64,000 nt of DNA, taken from Molanna angustata. Its lineage: Eukaryota; Arthropoda; Insecta; Trichoptera; Molannidae. The notes beneath the pieces are model-generated. The model was not told the DNA's origin, made no database searches, and saw only the letters and a program-made list of their open reading frames with translations. Below, one piece after another: positions 22,641 to 35,000 of this stretch; within the stretch, counting starts at the first letter, position 1, and the number at the start of each line of letters is the position of its first letter. Location of the stretch: assembly GCA_963576475.1 (NCBI GenBank), contig OY754964.1:8471986-8535985 (forward strand), in the 5' to 3' direction. Position numbers and translations under genes: made by a program.

Positions 22641-23965
22641 TTACCGAAACCTTCAATCTGCTTAAATATAAAAAAATTCATTAGTGTGTGAAAATAAGCT
22701 GCTGAGGTGTATCTTCCCGCTTCGTAACTGAGCATGGTCATTTTGAGATATCAAGTTACTAGTGGTAACTTCACCTGTTCAATATTATATGTATTCTAAG
22801 AAATAAACATTAAGTAATGTTTGTTATTATTATAAATAAAATTTATGTATGAAATCTTGGGTGATTAACTTTCGGTGTTGGTTACAACCCAATCGTTATT
22901 TTTGTTGATATCGGCGTTATGAGAAGGCCTTTTGTTGTGAGCGGATCACCGTTGGCTAAAAATCACGCAAAAATATATAACACAATTGTAAGATTTCACA
23001 CTTTTACTCATTTTTTTTCCGTTCGAGTGGATTTCATCGTCTGAGCTATCGACAGTCAATAATCCGAGACAAATCTCTTATTTGGGACAAGAAATAACAA
23101 TTGACGGACAAGTCTGCAGAGAAAATTTGAAATCGAGATATGATAGTCATTTTATTGCTTCTTTTTCATCGGATATTATATTTACGATGTCCATTATGAA
23201 CGAATCTGATTTGTATACAACGATGCAACTTTCTGTGTGCAATTTGTACGTATTTTAAAAATAATAAACCGATTTCTAAAGAAACTGCATATTCATTTGT
23301 TTTGTTTTCATTGCTGAATTTTAAACGAATTGACAAACATTTTTTGGTGGTGTTTAATACTTTTAAATATTCGCTAGTAATTTTGTTCAAGGATTGTCAC
23401 AGAAAAGAAATTTAAGGAACGAATTCCACACCCAGACTATCTGAAAGTCAAGGAAGTTTACAATGGTCGATGCTTTAGATAAAGTCGTTCCATACGTGAT
23501 TGATTTAAATTAAGTTTATTTTGTCATGTAGAGCAATATTCGATCAATCTATCAAAGTAAATGAAATAGTCTTTGTTTCGTAGACTTTTTCTTAATAATT
23601 TAACTTCGATTTATACAATACATAAAATTTAACATGTTTTTTTACAAAATACAGTTACACAATTCTATTATAATATTTCACTAAAATATATAAATGTAAA
23701 CATATCATTCCATGAAGAGAACATGGATCTGGTGATTGGGTTCGAGGAATGAGATTGAGGGTATGGCATGGAAATTAGGAAATTAACTGTAGGGATGAAA
23801 TACGATAATTTCCCAAACCGATTCTTGTAGTCGCATTAAGAATATTATACTTTAGTGCTTGTGGAGACATTAAATAGATCTGGTTGAGGGCTAAGATTGT
23901 TACAGCACTGGTGAATAAAACTATTATGGGCGTAATTCGTTCTTTACAAAAGTGTGTAAAATAGA
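22641..23965. other. no feature recognised
   Basis: AT-rich background. The 74-codon minus frame at 23166-23390 has no recognisable motif. Confidence 0.3.
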
Positions 23966-24060
23966 CTATAGTGACGGGCAGTTCAAAGGTATTCTTTCGA
24001 CAAGATGAGAACTATCGACCAAATTATTTAATATTTTATAATCAAAGAGGATGCCTGTAA
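23966..24060 (-). pseudogene. Jockey/I-like LINE fragment
   Basis: Minus-strand FDYKILNNLVDSSHLVERIP then LNCPS, the same post-RT block seen better in 47352-47534 (IIDGTVDSESLVGSLPINCP). A very short relic. Confidence 0.45.
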
Positions 24061-24405
24061 TTTTTAATATAACAATACAAATATTGGGAAGAATGAACAT
24101 AGAACAAGTATAAAATGTATACATACAAAGCTTACAAAGCCTTTGAGTTTTTTTAATCTTTTTTTCCAAATAAATTCAGTCATTATCTTTGACTTTTACC
24201 ATGTTGAATATTTGCTTCTAAAGTTGTGCAAAGCGATACCTACCTAATTATTTTGAAAAAATATGTATTCAAATAATTTAAAGTTACCTACAATCCAAAA
24301 TTATTATTCATTAAACGAACATTATTATTCAGTATATGAACATATTTTAGTTAAATAAGTATAGAACAACTCTAGGCATTCCTTACCAAGAAGTGTGTCT
24401 AATTC

Positions 24406-24520
24406 GGCATATCCCACAATATGGGGTAACCAGTGACAGGTGTGCGGGTGTGAATCACCTTATAAAAGGGAGCACAACACATGAGTGTATACCCACACAG
24501 CAGTCTCATCACATATAGAG
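24406..24520 (-). repeat. TGAA-tailed family, copy 4, 5'-truncated
   Basis: Only the 3' half is present: CGGCATATCCCACAATATGG, ACAGGTGTGCGGGTGTG, CTTATAAAAGGGAGCAC, CACAGCAGTCTC. Loss of the 5' part fits target-primed reverse transcription. Confidence 0.6.
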
Positions 24521-25199
24521 CTGTCTTATATATATAAAAAAAACAAATCTTTGTACAGAAATCGCAATGATGTAATGTAATAGTAATTAATGAATATTTA
24601 GAAACAATGTTAGGCTGATAGTTCATATAATTACTTTTATAATAAATTACATTTTTGATGGAATATTACATCACATTTGACACGCTTTTGTATACATAAA
24701 ATTAATAACAAATTTTATTTCAATTTGTTAACTCAAATGGTACGCCGGTTGTTGCTTATGCGAAATAGTTATCAAATCGAAATAATAAAAAAAATCATAA
24801 CTAAATACTTTTGTGAATGACAGGTGTTTCTCACCCTAGGGGCATTCACGTACATTCATATATTAAACACAATCATTTATAATGTCATCGCTATAAGAAA
24901 ACCCATCGCTCATCTGTATTGTGTTATATATAAATCGCGTAGAATCATGAAATATTTATTATCGATTTTAAATGTATGTTTTTTTTCTATATAAAATTGA
25001 ATATGCAAAGCAAACAGTGAAGAAAACGATATATAAAAAAACAATATTTTTGACTAACCTGAATATCATTTTGGTACTTGAGGCGATGAGATCTGTATGA
25101 GGAGCCTTCTCTATTCTTGTAAGGCAGTGTGAATACAGGGAGGAACTAGAAAAAAAAACATATACCAATGTAATTCATGTTTCAAATTTTAATGAAGCA
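24521..25199. other. no feature recognised
   Basis: AT-rich background. Confidence 0.3.
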
Positions 25200-25330
25200 T
25201 GTATTTATTTATTTATTTATTTAGTACATCAATATTATAAAGAAAATATACTAAAGATAACTGCTTCACTAGACAGAGTCTGTTCCGAAGCAACTATCAG
25301 TGAAGTTTGTAAAATTATTACATTTTACAA
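25200..25330 (-). repeat. LINE-3'-end-like repeat
   Basis: The plus strand opens with TTTATTTATTTATTTATTTA, and the minus strand contains GAACAGACTCTGTCTAGTGA shared with 11886-11905. It reads as a minus-strand element with an (AAAT)n tail. Confidence 0.45.
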
Positions 25331-27006
25331 TACAACATAATATAACACTGTATACATATTATACAAAAAAAATAACAATAAAATATATACATCAACCTTA
25401 ACAGTAAAAATATTAATTATTCACAAAAAAGATAACAGCCAAAAATACAATTTGCAGAAGAAACATAAAGATGTTAAGTTATTATTGTATATAAATGGAT
25501 TGTCATTCATTTTTTTAAGAATGAATTTAAAAAGAACATAATTTGTACAAATTTAACAAATGCTTGTAGATCTTTTTACTAAATCATATTTTTCATATCC
25601 AGAATGTGTACCTATAGCTTTATTGAATATTGAAAATATACCTAAATGAAAATATGTTATTGGGTTAGTAAAAAATAATCTTTTTATAACCATAATATGT
25701 TTATAAACTCAATAAAATATGAAATGTATAAATAATCATCTGTTATTGATTTTATTTTAATTTTGTATACCCTGGGTATAAGTATGTACACAAAAATGCA
25801 CACTAAATTACCTTCTTATGTATGAAACACGAAAAAATATTGCATACCACTTAATCTGTGACATACAATACTTTTTCGTGAAAAAATGGTAAAATTTATA
25901 GTTTTTTTCTAAATAGCAAGAATAGTAATTAAAATATTATAATAATAAAAAACTCAGCCGGTAGATTTTCATATTCTCTTTCGATTAAAATAAAAATCTA
26001 CCTCATAGACCTTATAGTTTTTCAGTTACGTAAAAAAAAAGGTTTTTCTTAAACTTATTTTACAAGAAAAGTATAAAAGAAATTAAAGTTTCAAAAAAAT
26101 TATGCAATAGAATTAAGATGTAAGTACAAAATCTCCTTTATATTAAAGACATATCTTTTGAGGATATTAGGGAAATTATTTACAAAATATACTATATAGC
26201 CTCTTAAATAAAAATGTTGGCTTTATAATGACAAAAACTTTTTGTTTTTCATTACTAAATTAAACGTTTGATTTGATTATTTTTCTTATAACATCACAAA
26301 TAATGAAAAAAAGGTCAGATAGTTACCAAGATCTATTATTTGTAAGCAATCTCTTAAAGTTCTGGTTACTTAAATAAATGTTACAATATAATTGTATTGT
26401 TGATTTGTAAACATTATCGCAATATTATAATAATTATTATTGCGATGTTTTTAAATTACGTCCCTGACATAGACCCGAATTTCTTCATATAAACCGAATG
26501 GTCCATTGTTCATTAACCTGATGTAGTAATTTAACACTTAGAATGTTTACAGATGCATTGGCCATGTAGAATGTTCATTCATCATCCACATATCATTTCA
26601 ATTCGTTACATCATAAGAATATATTTATTCTTTAGCTAAGAACTACCTATCTACATCATTCAAGTACCTAATCATCTAAAGCACACACCTTTGTACTGTG
26701 TAGCTTAAATAAAATTTAGATTTAAATTTTAGTTAAATTTATTTTTAAATTATTGTCAACCGCAATAAATAAGTTTTTAGATTTTTGTGCCGGCGTTTTG
26801 CGGTCAATTATAAACCGGAAATATATAAAAAAAGTAATCACGAAATCTTCGCTGCTTTGAGTTATTTGGAATATAATATTTAATTTGTAATAAATTATTC
26901 GTACATGTATAAATGTATGTTTATTAATTTTCCATTATATTTAAGAATTTTTATATTGAATTCAAAATATCTCTTTCAATCATACACTCATATTTTTTAC
27001 TGAATT
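25331..27006. other. no feature recognised
   Basis: Very AT-rich. A short hairpin ATCGCAATATTATAATAATT/ATTATTGCGAT lies at 26416-26445. No frame of interest. Confidence 0.3.
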
Positions 27007-27503
27007 ATCATTCATCCATCAAGAGCGGTGATAGCCCAACGGTAAGGTCGTCGCCTCACATGTGTGAGGTCGACGGTTCGAATCCGGGCGGGGCACGCAC
27101 CCCTGGATTTTCAAAAGATCTATGTGCGAATTTATATCACTAGCTATATTTGAAGGCGATCCCACCATCCGCCCAGACTCGTTCCAGGAGAAGAAGTCTC
27201 CTATTCGAGTCCGCTGATAATACGCCGGCAAAGATGCGTATAGGTGCGAGGAGTGTGACCTACGAGCTACCAGCTACCCCCGGGCAGCCTGCACGTCAAC
27301 ACCCCACCAGCATCCCCTCGCAACCGCCAGAAGGGCGGCCTCCAGGAATGCGCACCCCAAGAATCAGTTTACCCTCAAAAGCCCTGCATATACTATCGTA
27401 TACTATCTCTTTTGTATACCATATTATATACACCACAGTGTCTACCTATTTTGACACAAAATGTCTTGTTTCTTTGACATGAAAACAAACAGAGAAGAAC
27501 AGA

Positions 27504-27617
27504 GGCATCAACTCCTTATACATAGCAAAACAAATAATAAATAGAGAAAAGCATAGTAAGCAAGTTATAACATAAGATGAGCAATATAAAAGTACAAAGG
27601 TATCAACTCCTTATACA

Positions 27618-27701
<84 letters not shown>

Positions 27702-27768
27702 ATAAAGATGGTCATAATAAGCAAGTTAAAACATAAATATGCAACATATAATACAAATAACAGAGGCA
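27504..27768 (+). repeat. 95-bp tandem duplication, second unit split by poly(A)
   Basis: ATCAACTCCTTATACATA occurs at 27507 and 27602. Unit 2 continues after the A run with AATAATAAAGATGGTCATAA and TAAGCAAGTTAAAACATAA, matching unit 1 (AATAATAAATAGAG, GTAAGCAAGTTATAACATAA). Confidence 0.7.
27621..27699 (+). repeat. uninterrupted run of 79 A
   Basis: Homopolymer directly visible, in the interior of SINE-D and not at its 3' end. Its length is open to sequencing error. Confidence 0.9.
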
Positions 27769-27976
27769 AAATAAGAAGAACAGCACTAGAACTAGCTATA
27801 TGTAGCCATGATCCAATTTGTCTGGTTTCCCTTTCTAAGGGTTACGAAGGTCAGATGGCAGTCGCTTCAATGTAATAACCAGACTCGCCAATTCCAGGAT
27901 CATGGTCAAAGCGTACCCCGATAGAAACGGGACAAAAAAGCGCAAAAGGGGGAAAGAAATCATTCATCCATCAAGA

Positions 27977-28864
27977 TACCCCAATTCTGCTACACTAACC
28001 CTAATTTAATGCGTCTACTGACCATCCATGTCTAATATTATAGAAATAAATTGATGAAGCACCTCACCAAGTAGCAAAAAATAAAGATTCTAAATTATTA
28101 TATGATTATTACGTTATTTTAATATGTGAAGAAAATGAATCACCATTAAGGTTATTTAATTACATTTTAATGTTGATTAACTATTTATTCCGGTGCATGT
28201 AGTTTTATTTGAACCACTCTATAAATCGGCGCGTGTATACTACAGCAAACGTATATACTGTTGTAGTATGTAATTGATGGGTAGCGTATGTTAACTACGT
28301 GAATTTAATGTAAGGGTATACCTATATTATATAGGTTGTCTGTTTGTAGATCATAGTCCGAATTATATTATATATGGTATCCATCGTGTTGGTCCATTGT
28401 TAAAAATACATATAATTTATAATGTTGGTATCAACAATCATATATAAATGGTCTAGGTATCTGCCTTGTTAAACACGAAGAAGATGGGTTGATATAAAAA
28501 AAATAATACAAGAAAAATAATAATTCGACAGCTGAGAGACTGTTTGAGAAACAATATGAAATACCAAGATAGTGAAATGATGTATTGAAATAACCTACTG
28601 ATACATTCAATTTAGTTTATTTCTATTGTAGTTTAAATATACTTAAAACGCACATTTAAAAACGTAATTAAAAATGGATTAAAAATGCACAAAAAACTTG
28701 AATCAATAAACAACAGACACATACGTGCAATAAAATTATGTACTTAATATTATTATATAAAATCATAAACTGCTACAGAACAGGTTTTTAACGTAGTGAA
28801 GCAGCTATCGTTCGCTTCATGGTTTGATATATTATTCTAAATAATTATTAAATTTGTATTGTAT
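27977..28864. other. no feature recognised
   Basis: AT-rich background. Confidence 0.3.
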
Positions 28865-29045
28865 TGCAGCGTGGAAGGACGGAGATCTCGTGATCGCTCA
28901 CAGACCAGATGGAGCGATTTGGTAAGTCCACAATGGGGTCTTCGGTTGCAGGTGCTCTGCGTTCAGCCCGAAACAGATTGGCATGGAGGCGGGCCATACG
29001 TGTGGCAACGGACTACAGCCGCTATCCTCAGTCATGAGGAAAAGA
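28865..29045 (+). pseudogene. RTE-like LINE fragment
   Basis: Reads RRSRDRSQTRWSDLV, then in another frame a DYSRYPQS block, resembling the GRPxTRWSDD...W region near the end of RTE polyproteins. GC-richer than its surroundings. 5'-truncated and frameshifted. Confidence 0.45.
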
Positions 29046-29270
29046 ACGAATATATATTGTATTGTTTCTGGGTGTACCTACTAAAGTGTTAATTAATTGT
29101 ATTATAGAATTAAAAATTAATTCATTTACAACTAAGTCATGAAAATAAAATCGATTATAATCGAATTTATACAAGAATTGTAGGTGAAAGATATTTTTTA
29201 GCAATGCATTAAATGCAATTCTTACGAAGATAATATTTTAAGATAAATATATGGGTAATTAAGTTTATTA

Positions 29271-29450
29271 TTTCATTCATTCATACTATTACAACAATTC
29301 CCACAATGTGGGGTAACCAGCGGCAGGTGTACGGGTATGCAATACCTTATAAAAGGAAACAAGACACATGCGTATTTGCCTACACATTAGTCTCGCCTCA
29401 TCTGAAATAGCAGAACATTCTGAATGGGTGGTGAATGTCATTTCTGAAAT
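29271..29450 (-). repeat. TGAA-tailed family, copy 5, 5'-truncated
   Basis: TCATTCATTCATACTATTAC, CCACAATGTGGGGTAACC, CCTTATAAAAGG, ATTCTGAATGGGTGGTGAA. It lacks the GGTGCCTCAC 5' end. Confidence 0.65.
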
Positions 29451-30234
29451 ATATAATATATGTGAATGATAAATAGATAATAAAAGTATTTGTAAAAATA
29501 AATACAGGCTGATATATTAAAAATATGTGTGTACAAAAAAACGTTATTTAAAATAGAGGTAAATCAAAAACAATAAAACGTGTATGTTGTGACCAACACT
29601 ATACTCCTAACTACCAACTCACTGCACAAAGTATTCAAATTTTGTATGGAAATTTTTCAGCATTTTCATGAAATGATTTGGTTAATATATTTTTGATTTA
29701 AATATTTTTTTATGCAAACTTGATAATTCTTCAATGCAATTCCATGAGAGTGATGTGCCTTTTTACCAATTTTAAAATAAAAATATCAAATTTTAAGTTT
29801 CCCCAGCTTGGGGTCACTTTGAAATATTTGATTGTTAAAAAAAATGAGAAATATTATCACCTATCCTTCAAAATGTAATGGGGTCTTAGCGAGTATCAGA
29901 TATACAAATTTGCAAAATTTGAAAATAATCCTTTCAGTTCTTTAGTCTATAATAGTACACACCACACACACTTTCACAGATCCACTGTGATAAAACTTTC
30001 AGAATACAATCTCAGCCTGATACTAGTTGATAATCTGCAATAAAAAAAATATCAGTAAAAATTGCGAATTCACAACTTCCAAGGAGATATAGAGAAGATT
30101 TTGAGGAGTAAAAATGTGTAGGTACATAGAGGGTAATAATTATCATAGTGCCTTAAAACGGAATTGGATTTCTTATCAAATATAACGTTGGAATTCGAGA
30201 TTTTAGTTGTCACAAAAATATCATTAAAATCAGA
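29451..30234. other. no feature recognised
   Basis: AT-rich background. GACCAACACTATACTCC near 29592 is loosely like GGCCAACACTAAACTCTCC at 17960, which may be a shared old repeat. Confidence 0.3.
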
Positions 30235-30690
30235 CGGCCCGAATTGTTTTACGTTCCTCTTTGTAGAACGAACTATCGGAAGTTTTCAACTATCCCTCGA
30301 ATTTGTCAACAGTATAATGAAAGTTTTAATGATATAGACATATTTTTCCTATCTTATAATAAATTCCTGGAGAGGGTTAGGTGCGAGTGCGGACAGACGA
30401 AAGGTGTTGTCATATACCCTCAGTTACTCTACCTCTCACATTCCTCCACTTTTCTATTTCTATTCCTACAGTTCCTACCCCATCTCCGTCATTATCCTTG
30501 TTGCTTTTCTCATGTATATATTTTTTGTAGTTTTTAATATATAATATTAATATTTTTTCAGAATCAACTGTAAATACGTACTTTGTGGACAGTTTTTTTG
30601 TCCTTGATTTATTACTCATTGTTTTATATTCATTAGTTAATAATGCTGTTACTGTCCCAAACAAACCAAATAAATAAATCAATAAAATCA
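30235..30690 (+). pseudogene. Jockey/I-like LINE C-terminus and 3' end
   Basis: The frame from 30244 reads FYVPLCRTNYRKFSTIPRIC, then NESFNDIDIFFLSYNKF, matching the LFHxPxxRTNYxxxSPIPRMxxxxN...IDIF block at the end of many Jockey/I-type polyproteins. The 3' region ends AAATAAATAAATCAATAAA. Confidence 0.65.
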
Positions 30691-31010
30691 CAAGCCACTA
30701 GATACACTTTTTACTATAAATTTATCAATATTTTCTTTAAAATTGTTTTACCGGACCGGTTCAAAATCATAATGTTTCGACATACTTTTTTGCTGATATC
30801 TCTCGTCCTCGACATAATAGAGAAGTCAAACTATTCACAGAAGGCGACGACTACGAGGTGGTAAGCAGTTACCTATATTCGCTGTGATGTAAGGAACAAT
30901 GTTTAGTTTGGCAGGGGGTCACCGGGTCAGACTCGGTTCAACAGGCGAGTCATTGTCTTAAGATTTAGATAGTCGTGAAGAACAGATGCGCTCACTATAT
31001 AAAATACTCA
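30691..31010. other. no feature recognised
   Basis: AT-rich background, ending at the base A required before a Helitron 3' end on the other strand. Confidence 0.3.
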
Positions 31011-31192
31011 CTAGCAAAACACGGCAGACGTTGTCCTGCCTATGATAAATAATAAAAAAATGATTAGTCTCTATTTAATCTACAATTTATAATTATAATC
31101 CCATTCCTTCAGACACATCCGTCCCATCAGACTTATTTGGATTTACACCGGATCCTTGAATGAATTCCATTTTTAATTTTTTTTTAGTAAAA

Positions 31193-31640
31193 TGTTCATT
31201 CATTCATTCATACCATCAAGTCAAATCCCACAATGTGGGGTAACCAACGACGTGCGCGGGTGTGTATTATAAAATAAATCACGACACATGCGTGTATCCC
31301 TACACGCCAGACTCGTTTCAAAAAAGGCATAATTCAAAATGAATGATGAACCTCATTGCGGACTTATTTGAGATGTTATAATGCTGTTGCATTATTTGGC
31401 TCACACGGGGCACCCGAAAACCATGATGGTTCGATCCCTAACAGAGAAGAAATTATTTTAATTAATTTCTCACGTTAACATTGCTTCTCTGGGCTAGAAA
31501 CACTGGTTAGTTGGAAGAAATTGCCAAATGTAAATAAACTCGCCACTTGCGCTGGGTGCAAGAAAGTGTTTACCATTATTATTATTATTTTTTTGAAAAA
31601 AAGTGGAGGCAATATTCTAAGCCGGCGCCTCATAGCGAAA
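31193..31640 (-). repeat. TGAA-tailed family, copy 6, inside Helitron, itself split by SINE-C
   Basis: TTCATTCATTCATTCATACC through CACCCGAAAACCATGATGG, then SINE-C tail sequence, then GTGGAGGCAATATTCTAAGC and CGGCGCCTCAT at the end. Both ends of the family are present. Confidence 0.7.
31425..31605 (+). repeat. SINE-C fragment
   Basis: GGTTCGATCCCTAACAGAGA (box B region), then AAACTCGCCACTTGCGCTGG and GTGCAAGAAAGTG, matching the minus-strand SINE-C at 61485-61643. The tRNA 5' half is absent. Confidence 0.6.
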
Positions 31641-31780
31641 TTAAAATAAATAAATTAAAATTCATATAACAAATTTTACTGTTCAACATAAAGTTTCATT
31701 GCAATCGGTCAGATAGTATAGGAGTGTGTTAGCCACATACATACAGATACACCAACATCTATTTTTATATATTATTAAGA

Positions 31781-33779
31781 TACATATTTTGTTGGTCACC
31801 GCGCGTTTGTGCTAAATACAGAAACAAACAATATGTGAGGAAATATTATATCAGTTTGTTGTATTCACCGAGTCATCTTTCACGTACCAAATCAATAGAA
31901 TATTGTTCGTCTACAAACATACCCATATTGAATTTCTTAGAAAACGGACAACGGTTTCACATAGTTATTTTTTATATCATAGAACGAAAAAAATTCCACA
32001 ACGCGGGCATCTTTGGTATAAATCCATGGTACCTATATCAAATTTATATTGCGGCACTTGCTAACCTAACCTAACCTAACATAATTAAAAAAAATATGTT
32101 CTTATGTAGCCTGACCTACCTATAAATGAAAGCTTTGAACTTATTGTATGAAAATGTACGTCTCTAAAGATTACAATAGCGTGCGCCCGAGCTGGTATAT
32201 TTGAATGGAGCGTTTCTTGAATTACGTTAAATATGAATTATTTCATTTAAAAAAAAATTAAACACAGCACGTAAATACGTATCGGAAGAATGTTTATATT
32301 TATAAAATACCTTTCGTTTAAAAAAATATTTATGTTTCTAAGTCTCATAAGTTTTAAGTTATGGATATTAAATTGGAAAAAAACGACTTTTACGGAAAAA
32401 AAGGAAATTATTAAAAAAAATATTACGTAAAAAGTACGCAAAACACAAAAATTTCTTACGGATAAATGTTTATAAAATTAATGAAAGAATACAATTTATT
32501 TTTTTCGAAGATGTAACTTTTAACAGTACGGCGTAATGGACTTCGAAAAAAGTACCTTGGAGGCTACCTCTTCCCCTTAACTAAAAAGTAATTATACTAC
32601 GAATGAACCAAAAACCAAACAAATCTTATTGTGCTCGATTTTTTTTTTCATGATTAGCATTTTTCATACTGTGTAATGAAATCTATGTATACTGAAAATA
32701 TTTAGATTTTTTTCTGCAATAGGAACACATTGCTTTGATAAGATCAGTGAGCATTATCTTTGAAATATATTTTTTTAATTGTTTATAGGAAGAAAAAAGA
32801 TAACTCAACAGAAAAAGCAATTAATTCCAATATTCTTACGTAAATTATCAAATATCATATTATGAAAATCCGAAACTTCTATGATATAAATAAATCTCCG
32901 ACAGCGAAAAACTTCTTGCGTGTGAATCCAGTGGGATGGATTAATCATGTCAGTATGGATCAAAAAAATTTTATCAAAAAAAAAACATTACATTTGAATG
33001 GCTGAAATAAAAGTTAACAAAACAAGGATCTCATGAGGGTTTGCGGTGTGGGATACACTTCCTGAGAAAAACAGGTTTTCAAAAACCTATCAAAAGAAAA
33101 AGAAGGTAAAATAGGTGTTATTATGAAGTTAAAATATCTTTTACATATGGCAATCGCAAGTGGTCTTGTACATTATGGCATAATTGTTTTATATAAATTT
33201 GGATGAATCTTTATTGATTACTTTCTCTTTGCGTTCAACATTCTAGGATCACAAAACGTAGATGGCTCGAGACCAAATATAACTATCGATAGATTGGAAA
33301 CGTTCAACTATAGTAATCATTGATGATCGGATGATAATAGTATGATGCACTGCTTACCAAAAAACAACTTGCATAATGACATATCATTAAGTCTCAGTAC
33401 ATACTGTTGTTGATCAAAATGCTTTCGCGTTTATTTTAAAAATTATATGATGTATATTCTACCTACGCTGCTAGAGACGAAAATTATTTTGAGTTGTGTA
33501 TTATTTACGATTAGTTATCACCATATTCGCGATTCTGTTTTTTATATTATAATATTTTGTTTTGAAACGACCTACGCAAATAATCCAGTTTAGCGTAAAC
33601 CTTTGAGTAACTGGTTAAAATAAAAAATCAGGTTTTGAATCGGCGTTTGAAATTTATTTGTTGTTCGGTCATATGACGCACATGAATCATTTTGTGTTTT
33701 GTTTTAATTAATAAATAAACCATCTTAGATTGGGAGCCACATAAAATACAGACTTTTCTTGGTGCGCAGGGTACAAGTA
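31781..33779. other. background, includes telomere-like CCTAA run
   Basis: AT-rich with no gene recognised. TAACCTAACCTAACCTAAC at 32057-32076 is three to four units of the insect telomere repeat in the CCTAA orientation. Confidence 0.4.
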
Positions 33780-34290
33780 TTAATTTTTATTGACAAACAT
33801 TTTTTCAACATCTCAATAGAAACAATGTTGGGATATTGTAGAAGAACCAGGAACTCGAGACACCTACAAGGCTTACGACCTGTCATCGGCTGGATTACGT
33901 GATTACTTTATGCGCTTGCACAACGTTCACCAATTATGCCTTCTTATTGAGTTCCCTTATCAATGTAATTTTTGAAAGTTCTGTATATTTTTGAACAGTG
34001 TGTTATATTTCACCTGAAAATAAGGGACTATGCCTTTTTGTAACGCTATCTATTGAGAAATTCGGAAATTATTTTTTTTGTAAACAATGAAAGCAACAGT
34101 ACAAGTATTAATATTTCATTTTTGGTTTGTAATTATTTTGACCTTCTATAATATTCCAAAGGTTTTTCTATAATATTCTAACTTCGCCTCGAGCAATTGA
34201 GATGTTGAAAAGTTTGTCATAAAAATCAGCGGAAAAAAACAATGTTTGCGTATATGCATTAAAAAAATATTCGATTTATATAACGATCAC
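33780..34290 (-). repeat. F4 element copy c, both ends present
   Basis: Minus-strand element from CGAATATTTTTTTAATGCAT through GCAAACATTG, a TTTCTCAATAGATAGCGTT block and GTTGTGCAAGCGCATAAAGT to TCTATTGAGATGTTGAAAAA. It is the window copy closest in layout to 62058-62740. Confidence 0.65.
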
Positions 34291-34536
34291 TTGAATCAAT
34301 TGCCTTATTTCAATAGTGAATATATTAATGTCGATAATGTAGAAATTAAACATGAAAATGGATTATCTGTCATTTGGTTAGTATTTAAAATAACCATTTA
34401 TCAAAATGGAAGATTTATTCATGATGGCCGTAATGCATCGATAAACAATATCTGTAAATTGTTTAAGTATAGATTTAATTCATTCATGAATAGTGAAAAT
34501 TTCATTAATGAAATTCTGTTAAGAGCTCGGAGATAA
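34246..34536 (+). CDS. 96-codon open frame of unknown nature
   Basis: Begins inside the end of the F4 copy and runs to a stop at 34536. Beyond the repeat, the translation has mixed composition (DNVEIKHENGLSVIWLVFKI, then NGRFIHDGRNASINN) that looks more protein-like than most frames here, but no family is recognised. The ATG lies in repeat DNA, so a real gene would need a different start or an upstream exon. Chance is the leading alternative. Confidence 0.2.
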   Translation: MRICIKKIFDLYNDHLNQLPYFNSEYINVDNVEIKHENGLSVIWLVFKITIYQNGRFIHDGRNASINNICKLFKYRFNSFMNSENFINEILLRARR

Positions 34537-34846
34537 AGCGATTAAAATGTCAATTTACGATTTCGAAATCATCTCGCATAAATAAACTATTAGAATTGCC
34601 GTTAATTACTATGCAAATATTGATATACATTATGTATAATGTTATATGCCTGTGACTGGTGAAGAATAACAATTTGTATCACAAGAAATGTCTCCTCCAC
34701 ATACTGAAACATAAGCTTATTACAGACAAGAAGAGACACGCATTCGTAATCGATAGGTTGTCACAGAATTATTCTATTTTTTTTATCTTTTATCGGAATA
34801 TTATGCTCCCCTTCATTAAAGCGATTGATCAATTACGCGATCCGGG
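34537..34846. other. no feature recognised
   Basis: AT-rich background. Confidence 0.3.
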
Positions 34847-35000
34847 TGTCTACTCATTATGTCAAGTTAGCGATTGAAAAGCAAAGATAACTTAATGTAT
34901 GAAAGTGTCAGTTGCCTGTCACGTGACAACTGTCACTTCTATACATTGGGTTATTTTTTCTTTTCTTTTCCATCGCTAAATTGACATGTTAACTAGGCAC
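34847..35000. mobile_element. hairpin MITE (CACGTG-centred), copy 1
   Basis: TAGCGATTGAAAAG (34868) mirrors CTTTTCCATCGCTA (ending 34978), and GATAACTTAATGTATG mirrors ATACATTGGGTTAT. The centre holds CTGTCACGTGACAACTGTCA. The right flank AAATTGACATGTTAACTAGG resembles that of copy 2 (48063-48180), so the element extends a little beyond the strongest stem. Confidence 0.65.

Larger units (their letters stand above)
27007..27976 (+). mobile_element. 934-bp tRNA-headed retroelement (SINE-D) with 18-bp target duplication
   Basis: ATCATTCATCCATCAAGA occurs exactly at 27007-27024 and 27959-27976, bracketing 27025-27958. The inserted DNA starts with a tRNA-like head (GGTGATAGCCCAACGGTAAG, stem CCTCA/TGAGG, box B GACGGTTCGAATCC). 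A GC-rich middle (27150-27370) with an open but unrecognised frame, an AT-rich part with a 95-bp tandem duplication and a 79-A run follow. The 3' part (TTCTAAGGGTTACGAAGGTC, AGATGGCAGTCGCTTC) matches a LINE-type 3' end I remember as common in moths. Long target duplications and a pol III-type head point to target-primed retroposition. It is unusually long for a SINE. Confidence 0.8.
31011..31780 (-). mobile_element. non-autonomous Helitron carrying a nested element
   Basis: On the minus strand it starts TCTTAATAATATA after an A and ends CTGCCGTGTTTTGCTAG before a T: 5' TC, 3' CTAG, insertion between A and T, no target duplication. A hairpin GGCAG-GACAACGT-CTGCC sits 9 bases before CTAG. These are the diagnostic Helitron ends. 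The 5' region (GGCTAACACACTCCTATACT) also matches a repeat I remember from Lepidoptera. The interior is split by the TGAA-tailed element 31193-31640, leaving only about 320 bp of its own DNA and no transposase. Confidence 0.75.

Noticed and set aside
32057..32076. Chromosome end or telomere
   Set aside because: Only three to four CCTAA units embedded in ordinary DNA. Such short runs occur by chance or by repair.
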